Shown here: in pieces, positions 1 through 7,483 of the stretch
Position numbering within the stretch: position 1 is the first letter of the stretch
Layout of the letters: each line of letters starts with the position of its first letter
DNA from: a virus
Length of the DNA stretch: 58,395 nt
Reading direction: 5' to 3' (one strand)
IMG/VR virus record: IMGVR_UViG_3300022896_000001
Span: 1 to 58,395 of that record
Notes under the pieces: model-generated
The model's input: only the letters and a program-made list of their open reading frames with translations
What the model was told of the DNA's origin: nothing
Database searches by the model: none
Program-made: the position numbers and the translations under genes

Positions 1-127
1 AGGTTCGCCAAGCTGCCCTCGACAGGCTCGCCGCCGTTGACTTCGTGCCCGATGTGGACCCGGCCCGGTACGAGCGGATGCTGTCCGCCCTGCACGACCA
101 GGAGTGGCGGCCACTGCACACCCAGGT
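1..127. repeat. 127-bp terminal direct repeat, left copy
   Basis: Bases 1-127 are identical to 58269-58395. The length 127 is a common maximum assembly k-mer, and the reading frame of the gene cut at the window ends continues perfectly through the join. I therefore read this as the overlap left when a circular molecule is assembled, giving a 58,268-bp circle. A true short terminal redundancy is less likely. Confidence 0.93.
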
Positions 128-905
128 CGACTCGAACTGGATCCGGTGGTGCGAATGGCCGGACTGCCTCCGTTCGTTCAACGTCCTCACCGGACCGGAC
201 CCGAAGACCGACGGCGCGGGCTGGATCTACCTCCGGACCGGGACGCACCTCCTGCTCTGCCCCGACCACGCGAACGCCGGCCACCGGCCGCAGCACTTCG
301 CCGACTGGAAACCGGGCGACACCACCATCAACACGTCGTGCGAGTGCGGCGAACGCGGCTACGGGCTGGCACCCGCGAGCACCACGGTGTGCGTGGAGTG
401 GTGGCGCCACCACGTCCGCCAGCTGCCGGAGCAGCCTGCCGCCGAGGCTGAGCCCGACCAGGACCTGGTGCAGCGGACTGCGCGGGAGCTGGCCGGGTTT
501 CAGCTTCGGCTCGGCCCGAACACCTTGGCGGCGATCCGTGCCGGGCAGGACCAAGTGCTGCTCACCGGCGGCGAACGGGACGACGTCGCCCGTGCCGCCG
601 TGGCCGCTCTCCACGGCGGCACCCCACCCATCCGAGAGGACTTCACCCCCATGATCGACCTCGACGCCCAGGCCCAGCGTGAACTGCTGGAGCTCGCGGC
701 CCGCGCAGTCATTGAGGACCAGTTCGCTTCCACCGGCACCGTCCAGCGCAGGTGCAGGGTCGGCTACGCCACCGCCGAGCGGCTGATGGACCAGCTGCAC
801 GAGCTCGGCGTGGTCAGCCCAAGGGAAGGCACACGTGCACGCGACGTGCTGGTGACCGTGGACCAGGTGGACGAGGTCGTCGCCCGGATCCGCGGTGCGG
901 CGTGA
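1..905 (+). CDS. zinc-site protein with C-terminal FtsK-gamma-like winged helix (3' part)
   Basis: This is the 3' part of a 310-residue gene whose ATG is at 58241, across the circular join; the GTG at 45 lies inside it. The N-terminal half has Cys/His clusters (CEWPDC near residue 60, LCPDH, CECGERG) that could bind zinc. Residues about 228-295 resemble the gamma domain of FtsK, the winged helix that reads oriented DNA motifs: an alpha-helix, QRRCRVGYATAERLMDQL, then GVVSP and VLV. Its closest relative in the window is the 82-residue product of 57334-57582, two genes upstream on the circle. There is no ATPase domain, so it is not a translocase. It could bind the same motifs as the translocase at 4964-7120, or be an ordinary phage regulator; the family match is by eye. 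Confidence 0.8.
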   Translation, partial: VRQAALDRLAAVDFVPDVDPARYERMLSALHDQEWRPLHTQVDSNWIRWCEWPDCLRSFNVLTGPDPKTDGAGWIYLRTGTHLLLCPDHANAGHRPQHFADWKPGDTTINTSCECGERGYGLAPASTTVCVEWWRHHVRQLPEQPAAEAEPDQDLVQRTARELAGFQLRLGPNTLAAIRAGQDQVLLTGGERDDVARAAVAALHGGTPPIREDFTPMIDLDAQAQRELLELAARAVIEDQFASTGTVQRRCRVGYATAERLMDQLHELGVVSPREGTRARDVLVTVDQVDEVVARIRGAA

Positions 906-1015
906 CCGCGGCGAGCGACCGAGCCCGCGGCGCGTGGGTCCTCGTCCGGATGCTGGCCACGATCGTCCGGTACACCGTGGGCGGCTGGCTCCAGCGGATC
1001 GGCGGCCGAAGATGA
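902..1015 (+). CDS. hypothetical 37-residue basic protein
   Basis: GTG start overlapping the upstream TGA (GTGA), stop overlapping the next ATG (ATGA). The product is Arg-rich with a short hydrophobic stretch (VLVRMLATIVRYTV). No family recognised. Support comes only from the tight translational coupling on both sides. Confidence 0.5.
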   Translation: MTAASDRARGAWVLVRMLATIVRYTVGGWLQRIGGRR

Positions 1016-1179
1016 CCGGCACCGGCAACTTCGAGGGCGGTGCCAAGAGCCTGCTACAGCCCATCCCGCCGACCGAACTCGAAGAGCGCCGCGCGAGCCG
1101 CGTCGTGGCGGCCCGCGCGGTGGACGTGCAGGACTGCGTGCTCCTGCTGGACATGCTCGGTCTGTACCCCAAGGCGTGA
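1012..1179 (+). CDS. hypothetical 55-residue protein
   Basis: ATG inside an ATGA overlap with the previous gene; its TGA overlaps the next GTG. The acidic/helical product ends VLLLDMLGLYPKA. Similar short proteins are common in actinobacterial mobile elements, but I do not recognise a function. Confidence 0.6.
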   Translation: MTGTGNFEGGAKSLLQPIPPTELEERRASRVVAARAVDVQDCVLLLDMLGLYPKA

Positions 1180-1325
1180 CCTGGCTTCGAGTGCTCCTGC
1201 GGCGCCTGATCTGGCTGCACATGGCCTGCCCGTGGTGCGGGAGGGAACTCGACACCGCACCGCTGCTCGCGAAGCCGCATGAGGTTCTTGCCTGGCACGA
1301 ACCCCGCTGCCCGGTCGAACGCTGA
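1176..1325 (+). CDS. hypothetical 49-residue protein with CPWC motif
   Basis: GTG start coupled to the preceding TGA. The product has a CPWCGREL motif and a later HEPRCP, possibly one zinc knuckle. Last gene of a plus-strand run; the next gene is convergent. Function unknown. Confidence 0.55.
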   Translation: MTWLRVLLRRLIWLHMACPWCGRELDTAPLLAKPHEVLAWHEPRCPVER

Positions 1326-1356
1326 CGAATTCGTGTGGCCTCGCGTGGCGGCTAGC

Positions 1357-1785
1357 TCAGGCGCGCGGTGCCTGCGTCTCTGGGGTCGTGTCGGCGGGCT
1401 CGTTCGACGCCTGGTGGTGGAGCTTCATCGCTTCGGAGCGGGTGCGTCGCTCTACTCCGGCGTCGTCGAGCATCCGCCTCACGGCCTTCACGCTGATGTC
1501 GTAGCGGGCGGCGAGGTCGCTGGTGGAGCGGCCGGCCTTGTAGTCCTCGACGAGGCCGTCGGGGGTGGGCAGCTTGGGCGGGGCCATGTCGCGGCGTCCC
1601 TTGCCGGGGGCGGCGGCGACCGCGGCGCGGACCTGGTCGGCGAGGTAGCGATGGCGGCCGGTGCGGCCAGTCTCGCGGTCGACGGGTTCGACGCCGAGCC
1701 GGGACATGCGTTTGCGGACGTAGTCGATGTCGATCTCGCAGTGGGCGGCGACTTCCGCGCTGGTCCACACCTCGGGGGTAGTCAT
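1357..1785 (-). CDS. two-HTH DNA-binding protein, putative repressor
   Basis: 142 residues. The N-terminal third (TSAEVAAHCEIDIDYVRKRMSRLG) looks like a MerR/excisionase-type helix-turn-helix; residues about 75-115 (LVEDYKAGRSTSDLAARYDISVKAVRRMLDDAGV) look like a Hin/resolvase-type HTH. ATG at 1785 lies about 7 nt from the predicted -10, so the mRNA may be leaderless. A perfect dyad GTCCCATGATGGGAC sits between its own -35 and -10, and related dyads occupy the same place in the two plus-strand promoters at 1911 and 2499. The simplest reading is an autoregulated repressor of this locus. That the protein binds these dyads is inference. Confidence 0.8.
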   Translation of the reverse strand: MTTPEVWTSAEVAAHCEIDIDYVRKRMSRLGVEPVDRETGRTGRHRYLADQVRAAVAAAPGKGRRDMAPPKLPTPDGLVEDYKAGRSTSDLAARYDISVKAVRRMLDDAGVERRTRSEAMKLHHQASNEPADTTPETQAPRA

Positions 1786-1791
1786 CCCTCA

Positions 1792-1821
1792 ATGATGTCC
1801 CATGATGGGACTGGGTTGCAA
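1792..1821 (-). promoter_or_regulatory. promoter of the 1357-1785 gene with internal dyad operator
   Basis: On the minus strand: -35 TTGCAA (1821-1816), 18-bp spacer, -10 CATCAT (1797-1792). The perfect dyad GTCCCATGATGGGAC (1797-1811) fills most of the spacer. Same layout as the promoters at 1911-1939 and 2499-2527. Confidence 0.65.
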
Positions 1822-1910
1822 GTGTGCTGATCAGGGGCTATGTCGGAGGTGAGATGTATTCATAGCTAAAGCATGTTTCGCGTCCGTTCGAGTGAACCGA
1901 GGGATAAGGC

Positions 1911-1939
1911 TTGCAGTATGTCCCACAGTGGGACATACT
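1911..1939 (+). promoter_or_regulatory. promoter with 23-bp perfect palindromic operator
   Basis: -35 TTGCAG (1911-1916), 17-bp spacer, -10 CATACT (1934-1939). A perfect 23-bp palindrome (1916-1938, arms GTATGTCCCAC and GTGGGACATAC around one central A) lies over the spacer and -10. The element from CGTCCGTTCGAGTGAACC (from 1881) to the SD is nearly duplicated at 2467-2563. It drives the gene at 1977. Confidence 0.75.
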
Positions 1940-1976
1940 TTAGGAACAAGCAGCGAAACGAGCCAAGGAGAACCCC

Positions 1977-2378
1977 ATGACCGCCGCCACCGCCACTGTC
2001 GCCACCACCCCCGGTCAGGCCGCCCGCCTCGCCCTGATCCACGCCGACACCGACAACCCGATCACCCTCAGCCCCCTCCCGGGCGGCCTGCTCAAGGTCA
2101 CGGAGCACGAGGACGGCGAGGAGTACTCCTCGATCCTCGACCTCGACGGCGTCCCCGTGGACCGCGCCACCGGCGACGGCGCCCAGGTCCACTTCGACAG
2201 CGAGGCGGAGGCCGTCGCGTACTTCGCCGAGCGCTTCGTCGGCGAAGGCCCCGCCGAGATCGCCCGCTACGTGGAGCTGCTCCAGGCCGACATGGTCGAG
2301 CAGGGGGAGAACCCCGACCTCTGGTGGGACGGCATCGCCGCCGGCGAGCTCGTCACGTACCTCTTCGGCCTCATCTAG
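1977..2378 (+). CDS. two-domain hypothetical protein, full-length member of a local three-gene family
   Basis: 133 residues, ATG after a good SD (AAGGAG). The N-terminal part (LPGGLLKVTEHEDGEE, then ILDLDGVPV) matches the 2564-2965 product; the C-terminal part (AYFAERF, ADMVEQGENPDLWWDGI, ELVTY.FGLI) matches the whole 3112-3333 product. It looks like a fusion of, or ancestor to, its two neighbours. Strongly acidic C-terminal half; no enzyme motif. Expressed from an operator-controlled promoter. Function unknown. Confidence 0.8.
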   Translation: MTAATATVATTPGQAARLALIHADTDNPITLSPLPGGLLKVTEHEDGEEYSSILDLDGVPVDRATGDGAQVHFDSEAEAVAYFAERFVGEGPAEIARYVELLQADMVEQGENPDLWWDGIAAGELVTYLFGLI

Positions 2379-2498
2379 CGCGCCGGGCCTGCCTGGTGGT
2401 CCGCCCTTGGCGGTGTCGGGCGGGTCCGGCGGTCGCGCCTGTGGGGTGGCTGCGCGGTGGGTTGGTGCGTCCGTTCGAGTGAACCGACGTGCTGGGGC

Positions 2499-2527
2499 TT
2501 GAAGTATGTCCCGCAATGGGGCATACT
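2499..2527 (+). promoter_or_regulatory. second copy of the operator-controlled promoter
   Basis: -35 TTGAAG (2499-2504), 17-bp spacer, -10 CATACT (2522-2527), with the imperfect dyad GTATGTCCCGCAATGGGGC over the spacer. The flanking sequence and leader (TTTAGGAACAAGCA) match the 1911 promoter, so the module was duplicated. Confidence 0.72.
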
Positions 2528-2563
2528 TTAGGAACAAGCAAAGAACAAGCCAAGGAGCCCCCG

Positions 2564-2965
2564 ATGACCCGCACCGCCGCCCAGACCGCCCGCATCGCCC
2601 AGGCCCGCCAGGACGCCACCGCCGCCGGCACCCGCATCGCCACCCGCACCCTCCCCACCGGCCACGTCCGAGTCACCGAGCACGACGGCAACACCAAGGC
2701 CTCCCTGGACCTCGACACCGACGGCCAGTACGTCGGCCAGGCCGCCCCGGCCAAGGCAGCCAAGCTGGCCACGAAGAAGGCCACCAAGGCGGCGACGTGG
2801 ACCATCGGCGCGGACATCGCCGACCGGGTCGCCCTCACCCTGTTCAACGGCATGTCGGACGAGGTCAAGGCCGAGTTCGTCGCCACCCTCGCCCCCGAGG
2901 AGCTCGCCACCCTGAAGGACGGCCTGAAGCGGGGCCGCGAGCTCCGGGCCCGAGCCGCCCGGTAG
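2564..2965 (+). CDS. hypothetical protein sharing the N-terminal domain of the 1977 gene
   Basis: 133 residues; ATG after CCAAGGAGCCCCCG. Residues about 25-60 (TLPTGHVRVTEHDGNTKASLDLDTDGQYV) match the N-terminal domain of the 1977-2378 product. The C-terminal half is different and helical, with Lys/Ala runs (AAKLATKKATKAATW) and a basic tail (LKRGRELRARAAR), which could bind nucleic acid. Own operator-controlled promoter at 2499. Confidence 0.78.
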   Translation: MTRTAAQTARIAQARQDATAAGTRIATRTLPTGHVRVTEHDGNTKASLDLDTDGQYVGQAAPAKAAKLATKKATKAATWTIGADIADRVALTLFNGMSDEVKAEFVATLAPEELATLKDGLKRGRELRARAAR

Positions 2966-3111
2966 CGGGCGGGGCCCGCCGCCCCCGGCGGGCCCCAAGG
3001 GCTCGGGGGAGCACGGGTGCCGGCCTCGCGTGAGACGGCGCCCAAGTGGATCGATTGCCTATGAATGTTTCGGGGTTCCGACCCCCACCACCCACAACAC
3101 AGGAGCCCCAC

Positions 3112-3333
3112 ATGCCCACGAAGAACACCGACGGCGGACTGACCTTCCTCGACACCGAAGCCGAGGCCATCGCCTACCTCGCCGAGCGGTTCCCCAACGA
3201 GCCCCCCGCCCGCATCGCCCACTTCGTCACCCTCACCCGCGCCGACATGGTCGAGCAGGAGGAGAACCCCGACCTCTGGTGGGACGGCATCGACCGCGAC
3301 GAGCTCGTCACCTACGTCTCCGGCCTCATCTAG
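3112..3333 (+). CDS. hypothetical protein equal to the C-terminal domain of the 1977 gene
   Basis: 73 residues; ATG chosen because AGGAGC precedes it (an upstream in-frame GTG at 3046 lacks an SD). The product EAIAYLAERF, ADMVEQEENPDLWWDGI and ELVTYVSGLI is about 70% identical by eye to the end of the 1977-2378 protein. Function unknown. Confidence 0.75.
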   Translation: MPTKNTDGGLTFLDTEAEAIAYLAERFPNEPPARIAHFVTLTRADMVEQEENPDLWWDGIDRDELVTYVSGLI

Positions 3334-3425
3334 CTGGCCGGGCCCGGCGGCTCCGCCTGGACAGCACGCCACCGGACCCGGCTCCCAACACCCACTGCCC
3401 ACCAGCCCGACAGGGGACACCGATC

Positions 3426-3971
3426 ATGCCCGACCACACCACCGCAGGAGTCACTGCCGCCCTCGTCTACACCGCCCTGTTCGCCGCCCACGGACTCGGC
3501 GACCACTGGGTCCAGCGCACCTGCGACGCCCTCGGCAAAGGCGCAGCCAACCGCCGCGGCCAGCTCGCCTGCGCCTGGCACGTCACCACCTACACCCTCA
3601 CCACCACCGTCGCCGTGCTGCTCGTGATGGGACTCCCGCTCGGCGCCCACATCACCGTGGCCGGGTTCGCCGCCGGCCAAGCCTTCTCCGCGGCCACCCA
3701 CTACGCCATCGACCGCCGCTGGACACTGCTGCGCCTCGCGAACCTGACCGGCAACCGCGAGTTCCACGACCTCGGCGCACCCCGCCCACTGACCGTGCTC
3801 GCCCGCAAACGGACTCCGGTCAACGCACCCGCAGGCACCGTCCACGACGAGACGGTCGAGGTCGAGATTCCGCTGGACAACCCCACCTACTCGACCGGCG
3901 CCTACGCGCTCGACCAAGCCCTGCACGTGGCCCTGCTGTTCGTGTCCGCACTGCTGACCGCCCTCGTCTGA
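3426..3971 (+). CDS. membrane protein, DUF3307-like
   Basis: 181 residues; ATG after GGGGACACCG. It has several hydrophobic segments and the pattern HGLGDHWVQ ... LGKG ... ACAWHVTTYTLT near residues 18-65, which fits DUF3307 membrane proteins (conserved H/D/Q, K and H in helices). Ends with a hydrophobic helix (LHVALLFVSALLTALV). Role unknown; such proteins occur in actinobacterial plasmids and phages. The family call is from motif memory only. Confidence 0.7.
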   Translation: MPDHTTAGVTAALVYTALFAAHGLGDHWVQRTCDALGKGAANRRGQLACAWHVTTYTLTTTVAVLLVMGLPLGAHITVAGFAAGQAFSAATHYAIDRRWTLLRLANLTGNREFHDLGAPRPLTVLARKRTPVNAPAGTVHDETVEVEIPLDNPTYSTGAYALDQALHVALLFVSALLTALV

Positions 3972-4225
3972 TGGGGGGCCACTCACGGACACTGGCGGAG
4001 GTCAGGGCTGGTCGGTCGTTCCTCTGGAACTCCCAGCGGGGCTGGCTGCTCGTCGGCCCCACGGACGCCCTGACGCGCGCCGCGGCGGCCCGGCCCCGCG
4101 GGAGCATCCGGGTCTCCACGGACGCGGGCGGGACCGTCACGGTCCGGGTCATGCGCGTGGTCGGCTCGTGGACGCGTGACGGCGTCGACTACTCGACCGC
4201 CGTCTTCACCCGGCTCCCCACCTGA
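3971..4225 (+). CDS. hypothetical 84-residue protein
   Basis: ATG overlaps the previous TGA by one base. Basic beta-rich product (SFLWNSQRGWLLVGPTDA, then VTVRVMRVVGSW), possibly a small barrel. No family recognised. Followed by a terminator. Confidence 0.65.
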   Translation: MGGHSRTLAEVRAGRSFLWNSQRGWLLVGPTDALTRAAAARPRGSIRVSTDAGGTVTVRVMRVVGSWTRDGVDYSTAVFTRLPT

Positions 4226-4228
4226 CCG

Positions 4229-4261
4229 CTGCCCCTGGGTCCTTCGCTGGCCCAGGGGCAG
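4229..4261 (+). terminator. rho-independent-like hairpin
   Basis: Perfect 11-bp stem CTGCCCCTGGG / CCCAGGGGCAG with an 11-nt loop just after the 3971-4225 gene. No U-run, as is common in actinomycetes. Confidence 0.75.
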
Positions 4262-4320
4262 CCCCACGCCCGCGGGACGTAGCATCCGGTCGCCCGCCAG
4301 GAACACCCCGAGGAGCCCCT

Positions 4321-4527
4321 GTGACCGCACCCGACACCACCACGCCCGACCTGGCCAGCGCCGTCGCCTACGTCCTGGTCGACCCGACCCGCAGCACCGG
4401 CACCTGGTGGGTCACCCCCGACCGGGTCGTTCACTACCAGCGGCCGACCGGCGAGTGGACGCCACCCGCGATCGTCTCCGCCGACGACATCGAGGACTCG
4501 CCGACCTGGAAGCGCGCCGACAGCTGA
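4321..4527 (+). CDS. hypothetical 68-residue protein
   Basis: GTG start with GAGGAGCCCCT upstream. Compact, Trp-rich product (GTWWVTPDRVVHYQRPTGEWTP). Lies alone between two strong terminators. No family recognised. Confidence 0.65.
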   Translation: MTAPDTTTPDLASAVAYVLVDPTRSTGTWWVTPDRVVHYQRPTGEWTPPAIVSADDIEDSPTWKRADS

Positions 4528-4538
4528 CCCCGCACAGC

Positions 4539-4575
4539 ACGAGGGCCCCACACCGCGATGGTGTGGGGCCCTCGT
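4539..4575. terminator. bidirectional terminator
   Basis: Perfect 16-bp stem (4539-4554 with 4560-4575) and a GCGAT loop between the convergent genes ending at 4527 and 4589. It insulates the minus-strand transfer operon from the plus-strand genes. Confidence 0.88.
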
Positions 4576-4588
4576 CGTGTCCCGGGGC

Positions 4589-4912
4589 TCACCGCCGACC
4601 GGCAGGAACCTCACGCTCCTCATCCTCAAGCGGGCGCAGCGGAAGGGTCCTGGCCAGCAGCCACAGCAGTGCGTAGACGACCACCTCGACACTGGCGATC
4701 AACTGCGCCGCGCGGAACCCCGCGATGACGTGGAACCCGCCGATGAACCCCAACGCGACCAACCAGTACTTGAACCGCGCCACGGCCTCGGCGAAGCGCA
4801 GGTGCCGGGTCGTGGCCAACGTGCCGACCAGCAACAGCAACGCGAGACCCCACGCCGCCATCGTCAGCAGCGACGTGTCCAGGTCCGGGAACGGGCGCAG
4901 GTCTAAGTCCAT
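4589..4912 (-). CDS. small membrane protein at the end of the transfer operon
   Basis: 107 residues with three predicted membrane helices (LLTMAAWGLALLLLVGTLA; YWLVALGFIGGFHVIAG; LIASVEVVVYALLWLLA). Last gene of the minus-strand operon, 51 bp after the translocase. Small membrane proteins of this kind accompany traB in Streptomyces plasmids (Spd proteins, intramycelial spread); homology to Spd is not shown here. Confidence 0.7.
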   Translation of the reverse strand: MDLDLRPFPDLDTSLLTMAAWGLALLLLVGTLATTRHLRFAEAVARFKYWLVALGFIGGFHVIAGFRAAQLIASVEVVVYALLWLLARTLPLRPLEDEEREVPAGRR

Positions 4913-4950
4913 ACCCGCGAGGGTCCCTCCACCGCCGGCGGGTCGTCAAC

Positions 4951-5041
4951 CTCACCTCACCCCTCACCTCACCCCGCCACCCTGTCCCCCACCAGCAGAT
5001 ACGGGGGAGGGGGTGGGTGAGGTGAGGTCCGTGAGGTGAGG
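4951..5041. repeat. inverted cluster of GGTGAGGTGAGG repeats at the translocase 3' end
   Basis: CTCACCTCACC occurs at 4951-4961 and 4963-4973, and its complement at 5016-5027 and 5031-5041, so two copies face two others across about 42 bp. The block overlaps the last codons of the translocase gene. A third cluster is at 7543-7584, on the other side of that gene. It could be a hairpin terminator, a protein-binding site or a recombination product. Confidence 0.7.
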
Positions 5042-7120
5042 CAGCTCGTACACCCCGATCGTCGGGTTCGCCAACCTCCCGGACAGCTTGAGGTCCGCGA
5101 GCACGTTGTTCAGCACGCCCTCGGTCGGCTCGGCGCCCGAGGCCGTCAGCCCGGCGCGGATGTCCTTGCGGCGCATCCGCCCACCGGCGTCGGTCACGAG
5201 CTGGACGATGCGGTCGCCCCACGTCAGGTCCGGTACCACCGCCTCGACGACAGGCGCGGGCAGCTCGGTCACCGGCGGCGCGGCCGGGAGCGCCTTGGGC
5301 TGAGGCATCACCTGCGCCAGGAACGCGTCCGCCTCGGCCGCGACCTCCGCCGCCTCGTCCCGCACCACCGGTGCGGGCTGACCGACACCGCGCAGGTAGT
5401 CGCGGTGCGCCGCGGTCATCCGCTGCGGGCGGTCCGCGTAGAACGCGCCCGCCGCGCGCGCCGACCCGGTATCCAGCGGGCGGCGCTGACCAGCACGAAC
5501 CCGCGCGATCTCCCGGACCGTGGGCCCGTCGTGCAGGCGCGGCTTCGCCGGGTCGGACTCCTGCGGGTAGAACAGCTTCGCGTGCACCGGGTCCCGGTGA
5601 TCCTGCACGTAGGCCTCGCCGGGGTTGTACAGGTTGGGCAGCCCGTAGAAGCGGTCGCCGAACGCTCGCCGCCGTTCGTCGCCGCTGGAGGACCGGCACA
5701 GCACGGTGACGCCCACGTTGTTCTTGATGCTGGCGGCCTCTTTGCCGAACATCTCGTGGTCGTAGTCCTGCGCCGACCACACCCAGTACACCTGCGCCGA
5801 CAGCGTCGAGCGGGCGCCGTGCCCGGTCAGCTCGGACGCGGTGTACTTGCGGCCCTCCCAGGTGATCTGCCTCGTCGTGTCCATGAGCACCCGCGGGGAC
5901 TCGGTCATCACGATCCACAAGGGGGTGAGGTCACCCTTTTGAGCTGCGGAAAGTCCCTGCCGGTAGCGGGCGACGCTCATCGCGGCGGCCATCATCTTCA
6001 GGGTGTCGTCCATGCCCTGCACCGCCCAGATCGGCAGGTCGATGTCCTCGCCGACGAACTGGTCGAGGTGGTCCTCCAGCGTTGCCCACACCTTCTCCGC
6101 GCCGCAGAACCACACCTCGCCACGCGCTTGGCCTTCAGCGACGACGACGTTCTCCAGCCCGGACTTGCCCGAGCCGGTGGGACCGACGATGACCCAGTGC
6201 TGGCGGGGGTTGACCTGCACGTCCTGGGCGCGGATGTCCAGGCCGATGGTCATCTTGTCCGGGTCGCGCGGGGTGGCGTCGAGCGCGGTGTAGGGCTTGG
6301 CCTTGGCCATGACGTCCTCGGTGGTCACGGTGACCACGACCCGCCCGGCGGCGCGCTTGGAGGTGACCTGCACCCAGTCGGTCATCATCTCCACCCCGGT
6401 CAGCGACTGGATCGTGGTCGCGATGACCTCACAGTCTGCGCTGGTCAGCGGGGTGAGGTCCTTCACCTTGAGCTTCGGGAACGGCTTGGACGGGTCGGCG
6501 GCGTGCTCGGCTTTCGCGGCGCGCTCGGCGGCCTGCAACGGGGTGAGCATCTGCAACTCCCACCAGCCGCCGTAGCCGAGCGCGCCGTCGGCGACCTGGT
6601 CGTAGTGGTCCTTGCCGATCTGGCGCAGCACTTCGGTCATCAGTCCGGCCGCGGTCGGCGGGACCTCGGCGTCCACGACGGAGGCCACATGCCGCTCGGG
6701 TACGGCGACCTGGGCGCGGGGCTTCACGTGGGTGACCTGGTAGTCCCACCACGCGGCGAGCACCCACTCCAGCGCCCCGAGCCCGACCAGCAGCCCAGCA
6801 GTCCACTGCCAGGTCCACAGGCCGTGCGGGGCGATCAGCGCCCACAGGGCGTGGGCGGTGGCCGCGGCGGTGGTGGCGCGCGCCATGTTCAGCCGGGAGC
6901 TGTAGCCGATCGCCTCGAACACCATGCCGCCGAGGAACACCGCGCGCGCCCACACAGTGACCCCGACCGCCGCGACCAGCACGACCAGCACGGCGGCCCA
7001 CGTCGGCGCGCCCAGCACGGCGGGCAGCACCGCGACCGCGCCGGTGGCGAGCATCCCCGCCAGCACGCAGACGGTCTTCGTGGAGACCTTCGGCTCGTCG
7101 TCGTCACGTCGCTGGTTCAT
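4964..7120 (-). CDS. FtsK/SpoIIIE-family DNA translocase, TraB/TraSA-like
   Basis: 718 residues; ATG at 7120 chosen for the GGGAG SD just upstream rather than the longer frame from 7165. The N-terminal third has about four membrane helices (residues about 15-125), then a linker and a RecA-type motor with Walker A GPTGSGKS at about 313-320. The Walker B equivalent reads PLWIVMTE (about 401-407), with Thr where Asp is usual. A C-terminal winged helix (DRIVQLVTDAGGRMRRKDIRAGL...) follows a Pro/Ala linker. This layout fits the actinomycete conjugation ATPases (TraB, TraSA) that pump double-stranded DNA through a hexamer. Flanked by the DUF2637-like, Gly-rich and small membrane genes typical of AICE transfer regions. 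A pure phage role cannot be excluded. Confidence 0.85.
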   Translation of the reverse strand: MNQRRDDDEPKVSTKTVCVLAGMLATGAVAVLPAVLGAPTWAAVLVVLVAAVGVTVWARAVFLGGMVFEAIGYSSRLNMARATTAAATAHALWALIAPHGLWTWQWTAGLLVGLGALEWVLAAWWDYQVTHVKPRAQVAVPERHVASVVDAEVPPTAAGLMTEVLRQIGKDHYDQVADGALGYGGWWELQMLTPLQAAERAAKAEHAADPSKPFPKLKVKDLTPLTSADCEVIATTIQSLTGVEMMTDWVQVTSKRAAGRVVVTVTTEDVMAKAKPYTALDATPRDPDKMTIGLDIRAQDVQVNPRQHWVIVGPTGSGKSGLENVVVAEGQARGEVWFCGAEKVWATLEDHLDQFVGEDIDLPIWAVQGMDDTLKMMAAAMSVARYRQGLSAAQKGDLTPLWIVMTESPRVLMDTTRQITWEGRKYTASELTGHGARSTLSAQVYWVWSAQDYDHEMFGKEAASIKNNVGVTVLCRSSSGDERRRAFGDRFYGLPNLYNPGEAYVQDHRDPVHAKLFYPQESDPAKPRLHDGPTVREIARVRAGQRRPLDTGSARAAGAFYADRPQRMTAAHRDYLRGVGQPAPVVRDEAAEVAAEADAFLAQVMPQPKALPAAPPVTELPAPVVEAVVPDLTWGDRIVQLVTDAGGRMRRKDIRAGLTASGAEPTEGVLNNVLADLKLSGRLANPTIGVYELPHLTDLTSPTPSPVSAGGGQGGGVR

Positions 7121-7143
7121 CGGATACTCCCTGCTCAGACAGG

Positions 7144-7175
7144 TCGGGGGCCCGTACCGCAGCACGGGCCCCCGA
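7144..7175 (-). terminator. hairpin between the Gly-rich gene and the translocase gene
   Basis: Perfect 12-bp stem TCGGGGGCCCGT (7144-7155) with ACGGGCCCCCGA (7164-7175), 24 bp upstream of the translocase ATG and 17 bp after the upstream stop. It may attenuate read-through into the translocase gene. Confidence 0.65.
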
Positions 7176-7192
7176 GGTGGACGGGTGGGTGG

Positions 7193-7483
7193 TCAGTCGG
7201 CTTGCTCGGCGGAGCGGCTGGTGAAGTGCGCCGACAGGAGCCGGTTCTTCTCGGCGTCGCCCTCCAGCGCGGCGGCCTTCGCGTTGAGCTCGGTGACCCG
7301 GTCGGGGAACTTCGCCGCGGCGCGGGCGTCGGCGCGCAGCCGCTCCGCCTCCTGGACGAGGGCGAGGTGGCGGGCGGAGGCGTCGCTGGCGGCCTCGTTG
7401 AGCGCGTTCTTGCGCTCGGCCGCCGTGGACTCCTCGGTGAGGTTCTCGAAGTGGTTCGCGAAGTCGGTGACGGCGACGGTCAT
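7193..7483 (-). CDS. internal in-frame product: 96-residue coiled-coil protein
   Basis: In the same frame as the 555-residue gene, ATG at 7483 follows AGGAGAG with ideal spacing. The product MTVAVTDFANHFENL... is Ala/Glu/Lys/Arg-rich and probably helical (AEAERLRADARAAAKF-like heptads). Its composition differs sharply from the Gly-rich part upstream, so this may be the true gene and the longer frame a fusion by lack of a stop. Both readings are possible. Confidence 0.5.
   Translation of the reverse strand: MTVAVTDFANHFENLTEESTAAERKNALNEAASDASARHLALVQEAERLRADARAAAKFPDRVTELNAKAAALEGDAEKNRLLSAHFTSRSAEQAD

Noticed and set aside
2371-3420. 349-codon open frame on the minus strand
   Set aside because: Opposite to three plus-strand genes with SDs and shared domains; typical shadow sequence.
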